From positions 1 through 64,000 of the forward strand of contig NZ_AUBE01000015.1 in assembly GCF_000429085.1 (NCBI RefSeq): a DNA stretch of 64,000 nucleotides, written 5' to 3'. Both the position numbers and the translations under genes were made by a program. Position 1 is the stretch's first letter. The number at the start of each line of letters is the position of its first letter. Below, in pieces: positions 36,860 to 44,626 of this stretch. The DNA comes from Streptomyces flavidovirens DSM 40150 (GTDB lineage Bacteria; Actinomycetota; Actinomycetes; Streptomycetales; Streptomycetaceae). The notes beneath the pieces are model-generated. The model had not been told where the DNA came from and searched no databases. It worked only from the letters and a program-made list of their open reading frames with translations.

Positions 36860-36891
36860 CTTAAAAGCTACCCGAATGGGTGCATTTTAAG
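36860..36891. promoter_or_regulatory. 32-bp palindrome at the TPM-domain gene start
   Basis: The sequence consists of CTTAAAA, GCTACCC, four bases, GGGTGC, one base and TTTTAAG. The outer 7-bp arms pair perfectly and the inner arms nearly so. It lies one base upstream of the start codon, so it may be an operator or a translation-blocking hairpin. Confidence 0.5.
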
Positions 36892-36973
36892 ACAGATGTG
36901 TTTGAGCTTCAGTCCTGCGTACGGACGACGGTTCCGCCCGCACCCAGGACTGACCTCGGCGTGCCACGTCCAG

Positions 36974-38590
36974 CTACTCCGCGGGCTCGACGCCTGCCCT
37001 CAGCAGGCCGTACGTGTACGCGTCCTCCAGGGCCTGCCAGGACGCCGCGATCACGTTCTCGCCGACGCCGACCGTGGACCAGTCGCCCTCGCCGTCCCCC
37101 GTGGTGATCAGCACGCGGGTCGTGGACTCCGTACCGTGCTTGCCCTCCAGGATGCGGACCTTGTAGTCGACCAGTTCCAGCTTGGCGAGCTGCGGGTAGA
37201 TCCGCTCCAGGCCGACGCGCAGGGCGCGGTCGAGGGCGTTGACCGGGCCGTTGCCCTCCGCCGTGGCGACGATGCGCTCGCCCTTGGCCCAGAGCTTCAC
37301 CGTGGCCTCGTTGGCGTGGGTGCCGTCGGGGCGGTCCTCGACGATGGCCCGCCAGGACTCCGTACGGAAGTAGCTGAGCGCGCGGCCCTCGGCCTCCTCG
37401 CGCAGGAGCAGCTCGAAGGAGGCGTCGGCCGCTTCGTACGTGTAGCCCCTGAGCTCGCGCTCCTTGACGCGGGCGACGACGCGGCCGACCAGCTCGCGGT
37501 CGTTGCCCAGGTCGACGCCGAGCTCCTTGCCCTTGAGCTCGATGGAGGCGCGGCCCGCCATGTCGGAGACGAGCATCCGGATGTGGTTGCCGACCAGGCC
37601 GGGATCGATGTGCTGGTACAGGTCGGGGTCGACCTTGATCGCGGAGGCGTGCAGGCCGGCCTTGTGCGCGAAGGCGGAGACGCCGACGTACGGCTGGTGG
37701 GTGGAGGGCGTGAGGTTGACGACCTCGGCGATGGCGTGCGAGATGCGGGTCATCTCGGCGAGCGCGCCCGGCGGGAGCACCTGCTTGCCGTACTTCAGTT
37801 CCAGCGCCGCGACGACGGGGAAGAGGTTGGCGTTTCCGACGCGCTCGCCGTAGCCGTTGGCGGTGCACTGGACGTGGGTGGCGCCCGCGTCGACGGCGGC
37901 GAGGGTGTTGGCGACCGCGCACCCCGTGTCGTCCTGGGCGTGGATGCCCAGGCGCGCGCCGGTGTCGGCGAGGACGGTGGCGACGACGGCCTGGACCTGC
38001 GCGGGGAGCATGCCGCCGTTGGTGTCGCAGAGGATGACGACGTCGGCGCCGGCCTCCGAGGCCGCGCGTACGACCGACTTGGCGTACTCGGGGTTGGCGC
38101 GGTAGCCGTCGAAGAAGTGCTCGCAGTCGACGAAGACGCGGCGGCCCCGGGCGCGGAGGTAGGAGACCGTGTCGCGGACCATCGCGATGTTCTCGTCGAG
38201 CGTCGTACGCAGGGCGAGTTCGACGTGGCGGTCGTGGGACTTGGCGACCAGGGTGACGACGGGAGCGCCGGAGTCCAGGAGGGCCGCGACCTGCGGGTCG
38301 TCCTCCGCCTTGGCGCCGGGGCGGCGGGTGGCGCCGAAGGCCACGAGCTGCGCGTTCTTGAAGTTGATCTCGTTCTTCGCGCGGGCGAAGAACTCGGTGT
38401 CGCGCGGGTTGGCGCCGGGCCAGCCGCCCTCGATGAAGCCCACGCCGAAGTCGTCCAGGTGCCGGGCAATGGTCAGCTTGTCGGCAACCGTCAGATTGAT
38501 GCCTTCGCGCTGGGCGCCGTCGCGCAGCGTGGTGTCGAAGACGTGAAAGCTGTCGTTGGGAAAGCTGTCGTCGGGGCCTGAAGTGGTCAT
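36974..38590 (-). CDS. cimA: Citramalate synthase (isopropylmalate-synthase-like)
   Basis: A 538-residue aldolase-type synthase of the CimA/LeuA family. The DRE-TIM barrel signature FDTTLRDGAQREGINL is at about residues 19-34. Metal-binding HxH is in the LGIHAQDDTGCAVANTL segment near residue 210. A C-terminal regulatory domain (RVLITTGDGEGDWSTVGV) completes it. CimA condenses acetyl-CoA with pyruvate to give citramalate for isoleucine synthesis without threonine. LeuA cannot be fully excluded, but the DGAQREG form and total length favour CimA. ATG 38590 follows AGGAG at eleven bases. A hairpin with a T-tract 94 bp upstream may attenuate transcription. It stands alone, remote from the other branched-chain genes. 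Confidence 0.92.
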   Translation of the reverse strand: MTTSGPDDSFPNDSFHVFDTTLRDGAQREGINLTVADKLTIARHLDDFGVGFIEGGWPGANPRDTEFFARAKNEINFKNAQLVAFGATRRPGAKAEDDPQVAALLDSGAPVVTLVAKSHDRHVELALRTTLDENIAMVRDTVSYLRARGRRVFVDCEHFFDGYRANPEYAKSVVRAASEAGADVVILCDTNGGMLPAQVQAVVATVLADTGARLGIHAQDDTGCAVANTLAAVDAGATHVQCTANGYGERVGNANLFPVVAALELKYGKQVLPPGALAEMTRISHAIAEVVNLTPSTHQPYVGVSAFAHKAGLHASAIKVDPDLYQHIDPGLVGNHIRMLVSDMAGRASIELKGKELGVDLGNDRELVGRVVARVKERELRGYTYEAADASFELLLREEAEGRALSYFRTESWRAIVEDRPDGTHANEATVKLWAKGERIVATAEGNGPVNALDRALRVGLERIYPQLAKLELVDYKVRILEGKHGTESTTRVLITTGDGEGDWSTVGVGENVIAASWQALEDAYTYGLLRAGVEPAE

Positions 38591-38683
38591 GGCTTTCTGG
38601 ACTCCTGTCGAGTGGAAGGACTGGCTCCACTTGCCCCCATCATCGCGCGCACCTCGCCCCGGCCGTGATGGGGCCGGGAAACG

Positions 38684-38710
38684 AAAAAACCTCTCGCGGG
38701 TGCGAGAGGT
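38684..38710 (-). terminator. Intrinsic terminator/attenuator in the cimA leader
   Basis: On the minus strand ACCTCTCGC, a four-base loop and GCGAGAGGT form a perfect 9-bp hairpin followed by six T residues. It lies between the presumed promoter and the cimA start, not at a gene end, so attenuation is plausible. In the 348-bp gap (38591-38938) I found no leader peptide rich in Leu, Ile or Val codons. Confidence 0.6.
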
Positions 38711-38938
38711 CTGCGCGCGGGTCTGGGGCACGGTGGCCGCGCCGTACGTGGTGATACGGAAGCGGTCACTGGGGACCGGCGCGCCTGCTGCCCATAATCA
38801 CGGCGAACGAGAACACAAGGGCAGTTTGGCACGTCTTGCCTGGCGTGGTACCCCCGTCTCACGATGTGGGCGGGCGTGATCGAGGATCATCACTCACCCG
38901 CCCGCACCGTGTCACGGGCCCGCGGCGCCTGCCGCGGA

Positions 38939-40216
38939 TCAGCGCAGGCGGCGTACGAAGATGTCGGCCTCGCCGTTGGTGTCACCGGGTACGAACTTCG
39001 CATCGTCGTAGCCGCCGAAGACGACCGTCGACGCGTCGGCGCTGAGCGTCGCGGGGGCGGCGCCGCGCGGTGTGCCGTCCAGGCCGGGCGTCGCCAGTAC
39101 GTCCTTGCCCGAGCGCAGATCACGCAGATAGTGCGCGGAGACCGAGCCCGACGAGGAGTACAGCAGCTTCCTGCCGTCCGCGGAGATGCCGTCCGCCCCC
39201 GAGATGTCGGTCGGCGCAATGCCGTCGATCCGCTTGAGCGTGCCGGTCCGCAGATCGCGGACGAAGGGATTCCATCCCCGGTTGGGGTCGGTGCCCGGCA
39301 CGAGGTTCGTGGCGTACGAGCTGAAGGCGACCGTCGAGCCGTCGGCGCTGAGGAGCGGTGTGGTGGAGGCCTTGTCGGCCTTGGCACCATCGTGCGTGGC
39401 GTCGGCGTGCACCTCCTTCTTCGTGGTGCGGTCGTAGACGAAGATGTCGCCCCAGTCGTCGCCGCGCGGCCCGTTGGTGTACGAGTCCTGGTACGCGACC
39501 TTCCTCCCGTCCGCGCTGATGGACCCCACCGTGCAGCCGCGCGCCCCCGTCGCGTCGTCCGGGGAGTGGCTGATCCGCTCGGCCTTGCGCGTCCTGCGGT
39601 CCAGGACGTAGACGCGGGAGCCGTCGTCGGCGGAGCCGGGGGTGGCGTCCGTGGGGCGGGCGTCGAAGGCGACGTAGCGGCCGTCGGCGCTGATGGCGGC
39701 CGCGCCGTACGAAACGGCGTACCCGTCGTCGAGTGCGGGCGCCACGCGCTCCGTCTTCCCCGTCTTCACATCCCTGACGTGGACGGAGTATCCGCCCAAC
39801 GTGCCGTCGTCCGCGTTGAACGTCAGGTAGCGCCCGTTCGCACTGAGTGCGGGACTGGACGTCTCGGACGACTCGGCGCCGTCGAGAGTGACGCGCCGGA
39901 GCTTGCCGTCGCGGGCGTCGCGCACGAAGACGTCGCTGGTACGGGCGGTGCCCCCCGGCGCCAGATTGGAGGCGTACGAGGAGAAGGCGACGACGCGGCC
40001 GTCGGCGCTCACGGCCGGGCTGGTCGAGGAGTCGTCCGCCTGGGCGCCGTCCGGCGCGACGCTGATGCGCCGGGTCTGCGGAGCGGAGGATTCCGCCGCG
40101 GCGGGCAGGGCGGTCGCGGTGACGGCGACGACGAGCGCGGCCCCCAGGGCGACGCGTGAGATCTGTGAGACTCGCGAGACGCGTGAGATCTGTAAGGTCC
40201 GTGCGGCGATGGACAT
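38939..40216 (-). CDS. Secreted TolB-like beta-propeller (PD40) protein
   Basis: A 425-residue exported protein. The signal peptide (about residues 1-40) begins with a repeated SRVS element and ends ALPAAAESS. The rest is six or seven PD40/WD40-like blades with recurring SADGRVVAFSSYASNL, SANGRYLTFNADDG, SADGRYVAFDARPTD and SADGSTVAFSSYATNL units, that is, the SADGRxVAF hallmark. Such propellers bind partner proteins or act as peptidase accessory domains; no catalytic domain is present. ATG 40216. It is divergent from nothing and lies between cimA and a TetR gene on the same strand. The signal-peptide region has an internal 27-bp direct repeat. Confidence 0.87.
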   Translation of the reverse strand: MSIAARTLQISRVSRVSQISRVALGAALVVAVTATALPAAAESSAPQTRRISVAPDGAQADDSSTSPAVSADGRVVAFSSYASNLAPGGTARTSDVFVRDARDGKLRRVTLDGAESSETSSPALSANGRYLTFNADDGTLGGYSVHVRDVKTGKTERVAPALDDGYAVSYGAAAISADGRYVAFDARPTDATPGSADDGSRVYVLDRRTRKAERISHSPDDATGARGCTVGSISADGRKVAYQDSYTNGPRGDDWGDIFVYDRTTKKEVHADATHDGAKADKASTTPLLSADGSTVAFSSYATNLVPGTDPNRGWNPFVRDLRTGTLKRIDGIAPTDISGADGISADGRKLLYSSSGSVSAHYLRDLRSGKDVLATPGLDGTPRGAAPATLSADASTVVFGGYDDAKFVPGDTNGEADIFVRRLR

Positions 40217-40334
40217 GGTGTTTCCCCCCGTGTGTGCTGATGAGCTCAAGGGGATACAAGCGCACCGTCGGACACGGGTCAATCCGTCCGATTGCGTACA
40301 ACCCGAACGGGTCGGGAAGCGTCCACGCCCGGAA

Positions 40335-41003
40335 TCAATGGAGCGTCTCGTCGAGGAACTCGCCGATCTGAGCGAGGACCTGCGACCGCTCCGAGCCCGG
40401 CAGGCCCATCGCCACATGCGTACTGAAGCCGTCGAGCAGCGCCCGTATCCGGGTCGCGAAGCGGTCCGCGTCGACCACCGTGCGCAGTTCGGCGCGCGAG
40501 GCGCCCTCGACGAGGAGGGCCACCAGGTCGCGGTGCCAGGACAGCTCGATGTCGAGGAGTCGGGCCCTGGCCTCCTCGTCGACGGCGTGCGAACGGTTCC
40601 AGAGTTCGAGCCACAACGCCCAGTGCGGATCGCGGGGCCCCGACGGCACGTACAGGTCGACGTACGCGTCGAGGCGCTCGCGGACCGGGACCTGGCGGGC
40701 AAGCGCGGCCCTGCGGTCCATGCCGAGCTGCTCCTCGCTCCATTCGAGCGTCTGGAGGAGCAGCTCGTCCTTGCTGCGGAAGTAGTAGAGCAGGTGTCCA
40801 CTGCTCATTCCGACCTCACGACCGAGCCCGGCCATGGTCAGCCGCTCCAGCCCGTGCTCGGCGATGCTCGCCATGGCGGCGGCGAGCACCGTCTCGCGCG
40901 GCGGGGCGGAGTTGCGGCGCCGGGACGGCCGCTTGGCGGAGCCGGATCGGGACTCGGAGCCGGACGCGGGCCCGGGGCCGGGGCCGGACGCGGACCCGGT
41001 CAT
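40335..41003 (-). CDS. TetR-family regulator
   Basis: A 222-residue TetR-type repressor. After a Gly/Ser/Pro-rich N-terminal stretch of about 30 residues, the helix-turn-helix domain reads ETVLAAAMASIAEHGLERL and MAGLGREVGMSSGHLLYYF (about residues 38-80). The C-terminal ligand-binding domain includes HWALWLELWNRSHAVDEEARA, the part typical of BetI/TetR_C_6-like members. ATG 41003. It lies 34 bp downstream of the agmatine deiminase gene on the same strand. It may control that gene or the adjacent urease/permease genes. Ligand unknown. Confidence 0.88.
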   Translation of the reverse strand: MTGSASGPGPGPASGSESRSGSAKRPSRRRNSAPPRETVLAAAMASIAEHGLERLTMAGLGREVGMSSGHLLYYFRSKDELLLQTLEWSEEQLGMDRRAALARQVPVRERLDAYVDLYVPSGPRDPHWALWLELWNRSHAVDEEARARLLDIELSWHRDLVALLVEGASRAELRTVVDADRFATRIRALLDGFSTHVAMGLPGSERSQVLAQIGEFLDETLH

Positions 41004-41037
41004 GAGGCGTTCTCGTTCACTCGTATGTTTTACCCGA

Positions 41038-42069
41038 TCAGCTGTGCGTCGCGGGCTGCTGCTGGGTGATGCAGTGGATGCCGCCCCCGCCCGCGAAGAT
41101 CTCGCGGGCGTCGACGAGCGTGACCGTACGGTCGGGGAAGAGGCCGCGGAAGATCTCGGCCGCCTCCTCGTCGCGCGGGTCGTCGAAGGCGCACAGGACC
41201 ACGCCGCCGTTGCAGAGGTAGTGGTTGATGTACGAGTAGTCGACCCACTCGCCGTCGACCTTGACCTTGGTCGGGGCGGGCACCTCGATGACCTTGAGCG
41301 GGCGGCCCTTGGCGTCCGTCTGGGAGCGCAGCAGCTCGACGTTGGCCTTGCACGGCTCGTGGTCGGGGTGCGACGGGTCCGGCTGGGTGTGCGCGAGGAC
41401 GACACCGGGGGCGGCGAACGCGGCGACGATGTCGATGTGGCCGAGGGTGCCGAAGCCGTGCGGCGGGTAGTCGGTGGTCAGGCCGCGCGGCAGCCAGATC
41501 GCCTTGGTGGTGCCGAGCTTGGCGTGGATCTCCGCCTCGACCTGCTCGCGCGTCCACTGGGGGTTGCGCTCGGGGCCGAGCTGGACGGTCTCGGTGAGCA
41601 GGACCGTACCCTCGCCGTCGACGTGGATGCCGCCGCCCTCGTTGACGAGCGGGGAGGAGAGCGTGGGTACGCCGGTGAGATCGGCGACCATGCCGGCGAT
41701 CTTCGAATCGTGCTCCCAGGTCGCCCAGTCCTGCGCGCCCCAGCCGTTGAACACCCAGTCCACGGCGGCCAGTTCGCCGGTCTCGTCGTCCTTGACGAAG
41801 GTCGGGCCGATGTCCCGCATCCACGCGTCGTCCAGCTCGCGCTCGACCAGCTCGATGTCCGGACCGAGCAGCTCGCGGGCGCCGTCCGACTGACCGGGGC
41901 CGCAGACCACGGTGACCGGCTCGTAGGCGCGCACGGCGCGGGCGACGCTCGACCACGCCTCACGGGCGGCAGCGAGCTCCTCGGCGTCGGAGAAGGTGAC
42001 GTTGGGGCCGGGCCACGCCATCCAGGTGCGCTCGTGCGGGGCCCACTCGGCGGGCATACGGAAAGCCAT
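41038..42069 (-). CDS. aguA: Agmatine deiminase family protein
   Basis: A 343-residue member of the PPAD/agmatine deiminase family, which hydrolyses agmatine to N-carbamoylputrescine and ammonia. Family motifs are MPAEWAPHERTWMAWP (about residues 5-20), DDAWMRDIGPTFV near 80, NEGGGIHVDGEGTVLL near 145 and GHIDIVAAF near 207. The catalytic cysteine sits in GGGGIHCITQQQPA at the C-terminus. ATG 42069. It lies 26 bp downstream of ureC on the same strand, so it is probably co-transcribed with the urease genes. Together they release ammonia from guanidino compounds and urea. Peptidyl-arginine deiminase activity is a less likely alternative. Confidence 0.9.
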   Translation of the reverse strand: MAFRMPAEWAPHERTWMAWPGPNVTFSDAEELAAAREAWSSVARAVRAYEPVTVVCGPGQSDGARELLGPDIELVERELDDAWMRDIGPTFVKDDETGELAAVDWVFNGWGAQDWATWEHDSKIAGMVADLTGVPTLSSPLVNEGGGIHVDGEGTVLLTETVQLGPERNPQWTREQVEAEIHAKLGTTKAIWLPRGLTTDYPPHGFGTLGHIDIVAAFAAPGVVLAHTQPDPSHPDHEPCKANVELLRSQTDAKGRPLKVIEVPAPTKVKVDGEWVDYSYINHYLCNGGVVLCAFDDPRDEEAAEIFRGLFPDRTVTLVDAREIFAGGGGIHCITQQQPATHS

Positions 42070-42095
42070 GGGGGGTCCTTACTGGAATCAGGGAA

Positions 42096-43784
42096 TCAGA
42101 GGAAATAGAGGCGGTTCAGGGAGACGGAGTCGGCGGGTTCGGAGTGGAGCGGGTCACCGTCGAGCGTGACGAGTCCGCTGTGTCCGTCCACCCCCACCTG
42201 CCCGATACGGGAGTTCAGGCGCAGGTCGGCGGGACCGATGCCGCGCGTGCCGCGCACGGCGACGCGGCGCCGGCGCGTCGGCATGAGGTCGTTGCCCTGG
42301 TCGAGGGCGGCCTGCGCGACGAAGGCCACCGAGATGTCGGCGGGCGTAGCGCCGTGCGCACCGAAGAGCGGCCCCAGGACCAGCGGCTCGCAGGTGTCGG
42401 TCGCCGCGTTGGGGTCGCCGGTGACGCCGTACGCCGGGAAGCCCGACTTCAGGACCATCTGCGGTTTCGCGCCGAAGTACTGCGGCCGCCACAGCACGAT
42501 GTCGGCCATCTTGCCGACCTCGATCGAGCCGATCTCGTGGGCGAGGCCGTGGGCGATGGCGGGGTTGATGGTGAGCTTGGCCATGTAGCGCAGGACGCGG
42601 GCGTTGTCGTCGTCCGGGCCGTCGCCCTCCATCGGGCCGAGCTCGGCCTTCATCTTCCCGGCCATCTGGAACGTACGGCGCACGGTCTCGCCCGCGCGCC
42701 CCATCCCCTGCGCGTCGGACGAGGTGATGCCGATCGCGCCCAGGTCGTGCAGCACGTCCTCGGCGCCCATCGTCCCGGCGCGGATCCGGTCGCGCGCCAT
42801 GGCGGCGTCGCCGGGCAGGTCGGTCTTCAGGTCGTGTACGGAGACGATCATCCCGTAGTGCTCGGCGACCGCGTCCCGCCCGAAGGGGAGGGTGGGGTTG
42901 GTGGAGGAGCCGATGACGTTGCGTACGCCCGCCATCTTCAGCACGTTCGGGACGTGCCCGCCGCCGCAGCCCTCGATGTGGAAGGCGTGGATCGTACGGC
43001 CTTCGAGGACGGAGAGGGTGTCCTCGACCGACAGGCACTCGTTCAGGCCGTCGCTGTGCAGGGCGACCTGTACGTCGTGCTCCTCGGCGACGCGCAGCGC
43101 GGTGTCCAGGGCGCGGGTGTGCGCGCCCATGTCCTCGTGCACCTTGAAGCCGGACGCGCCGCCCTCGGCGAGCGCCTCGACCAGCGGGGCGGCGTCGGAG
43201 GACGAGCCGCGCCCGAGGAAGCCGATGTTGACGGGCCAGGCGTCGAAGGCACTGAAGGCGTGGCGCAGGGCCCACGGCGAGTTCACGCCGACGCCCCAGA
43301 CCGGGCCGAACTCCTGGCCGATGATCGTCGTCACACCGGAGGCGAGCGAGGCTTCCATGATGCGCGGCGACAGCAGGTGTACGTGCGTGTCGACGGAGCC
43401 CGCCGTCGCGATCAGGCCCTCGCCGGAGACGATGGACGTACCGGTGCCTACGACGACGTCCACGCCGTCGAGGGTGTCCGGGTTGCCGGCCCGCCCGATG
43501 GCGTGGATCCGGCCTTCCCTGATGCCGATCGACACCTTGCGGATGCCCTGCGCCACGTCGATGACCAGCACGTTGCTGATCACGACGTCGCAGGTCTCGC
43601 GGACTGCGGCCGCCTTGAGGTGCAGTCCGTCGCGGGCGGTCTTGCCGAAGCCGGCGAGGAACTCCTCGCCCGGCTTCTGGGCGTCGGACTCGACGCGCAC
43701 GGTCAGCCCGGAGTCGCCGAGCCTGACCCGGTCCCCGGCGCGGGGGCCGTGCACGGCGGCGTACTCGTGCGGATCGATGCTCAT
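42096..43784 (-). CDS. ureC: Urease alpha subunit, atypical (flap cysteine replaced)
   Basis: A 562-residue urease catalytic subunit that would hydrolyse urea at a binuclear nickel site. Metal ligands are seen in GSVDTHVHLLSP, the carbamylated lysine in SGFKVHEDMG, VALHSD, FHIEGCGGGHVPN and SSDAQGMGR. The mobile flap, MVCHHL in classical ureases, here reads IVSVHDL. The catalytic Cys is Val316, the next His is kept (317) and the following His is Asp. ATG 43784 overlaps the ureAB stop by four bases. No ureD, E, F or G is present in the window. It may be a low-activity or divergent amidohydrolase. Confidence 0.9.
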   Translation of the reverse strand: MSIDPHEYAAVHGPRAGDRVRLGDSGLTVRVESDAQKPGEEFLAGFGKTARDGLHLKAAAVRETCDVVISNVLVIDVAQGIRKVSIGIREGRIHAIGRAGNPDTLDGVDVVVGTGTSIVSGEGLIATAGSVDTHVHLLSPRIMEASLASGVTTIIGQEFGPVWGVGVNSPWALRHAFSAFDAWPVNIGFLGRGSSSDAAPLVEALAEGGASGFKVHEDMGAHTRALDTALRVAEEHDVQVALHSDGLNECLSVEDTLSVLEGRTIHAFHIEGCGGGHVPNVLKMAGVRNVIGSSTNPTLPFGRDAVAEHYGMIVSVHDLKTDLPGDAAMARDRIRAGTMGAEDVLHDLGAIGITSSDAQGMGRAGETVRRTFQMAGKMKAELGPMEGDGPDDDNARVLRYMAKLTINPAIAHGLAHEIGSIEVGKMADIVLWRPQYFGAKPQMVLKSGFPAYGVTGDPNAATDTCEPLVLGPLFGAHGATPADISVAFVAQAALDQGNDLMPTRRRRVAVRGTRGIGPADLRLNSRIGQVGVDGHSGLVTLDGDPLHSEPADSVSLNRLYFL

Positions 43785-44485
43785 ACCTCAGCTCCTTCTA
43801 CTCCTGCTGCTCCCAGATAGCCGCAGGCGGCTGCCCTGCGCAGGGCCTCTTCCTTCGCGCCGGGCGCGTCCAGCGGCCCGTCGACGAGCCCCGCGAAGCC
43901 GATGGCGATCCGCTCGCCGCCGATCGGGACGAGCCCGACCTCGGCCGCGCCGCCCGCGTCGAAGCGGACCGAAGAACCCGCCGGGACGCACAGCCGCATG
44001 CCGTACGCCGCCGAGCGGTCGAAGTCGAGGCGCGGGTTCGCCTCGAAGAAGTGGAAGTGGGAGGTGACGCTGACGGGGACGGTAGCGGTGTTGCGTACGG
44101 TCAGCCGCACGGCCGGCTCCGGCTCCGCGTCGGCGGGGCCGGGCAGGACCGCGCCCGGCGCGTCGTCCCCCAGCGAGGCACCGCCGCCGAACGGAGACGA
44201 GACGACCGCGAGCCGCGAGCCGTCGTCGAAAACGGCCTCCACATGCACCTCGGTCACCACATCGGCCACACCCGGCAGCACGTCGTCGGGGCTGAGCACG
44301 GAGCGTGCCGCCTCGATCGCCTCCGCGAGCCGCCGCCCGTCGCGGGCCGCCTCGCAGACCGTGTCCGCGATGAGCGCGGTCGCTTCCGGCACATTGAGCC
44401 GCAGCCCGCGGGCACGGCGCGCACGCGCCAGCTCGGCGGCTCCGAACAGCAGCAGCCGGTCGCGTTCCGTCGGGGTCAGTCGCAC
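43781..44485 (-). CDS. ureAB: Fused urease gamma-beta subunit
   Basis: A 234-residue fusion. Residues 1-100 are UreA (MRLTPTERDRLLLFGAAELA, LNVPEATALIADTV, LPGVADVVTEVHVEAVFDDG), and residues 125-225 are UreB (VTSHFHFFEANPRLDFDR). It has a Gly/Ala/Pro linker at about 100-125. Such fusions occur in some bacterial ureases, for example Helicobacter UreA. The beta part helps position ureC. The GTG at 44485 has a GGGAGG nine bases upstream. It overlaps ureC by four bases and is divergent from an NCS1 permease. Confidence 0.9.
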   Translation of the reverse strand: MRLTPTERDRLLLFGAAELARARRARGLRLNVPEATALIADTVCEAARDGRRLAEAIEAARSVLSPDDVLPGVADVVTEVHVEAVFDDGSRLAVVSSPFGGGASLGDDAPGAVLPGPADAEPEPAVRLTVRNTATVPVSVTSHFHFFEANPRLDFDRSAAYGMRLCVPAGSSVRFDAGGAAEVGLVPIGGERIAIGFAGLVDGPLDAPGAKEEALRRAAACGYLGAAGVEGAEV

Positions 44486-44504
44486 GCCGCCACACCTCCC
44501 ATAA

Positions 44505-44524
44505 GTTTAGAGCTTCACTCTAAC
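44505..44524. promoter_or_regulatory. Candidate operator between ureAB and the permease gene
   Basis: TTAGAG and CTCTAA are inverted around a five-base spacer (GTTTAGAG-CTTCA-CTCTAAC), 20 bp upstream of ureAB and about 100 bp from the permease start. It is a plausible binding site for a shared regulator. Confidence 0.4.
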
Positions 44525-44626
44525 CACGAGATTCGCACGCCGGAAACATTGACGCGCCACCTTGAGGCAAGTCACATTGAACAGCACTCAAAACCTTGTT
44601 GTCCGGCGGACCGGGAGGACCCAGCC

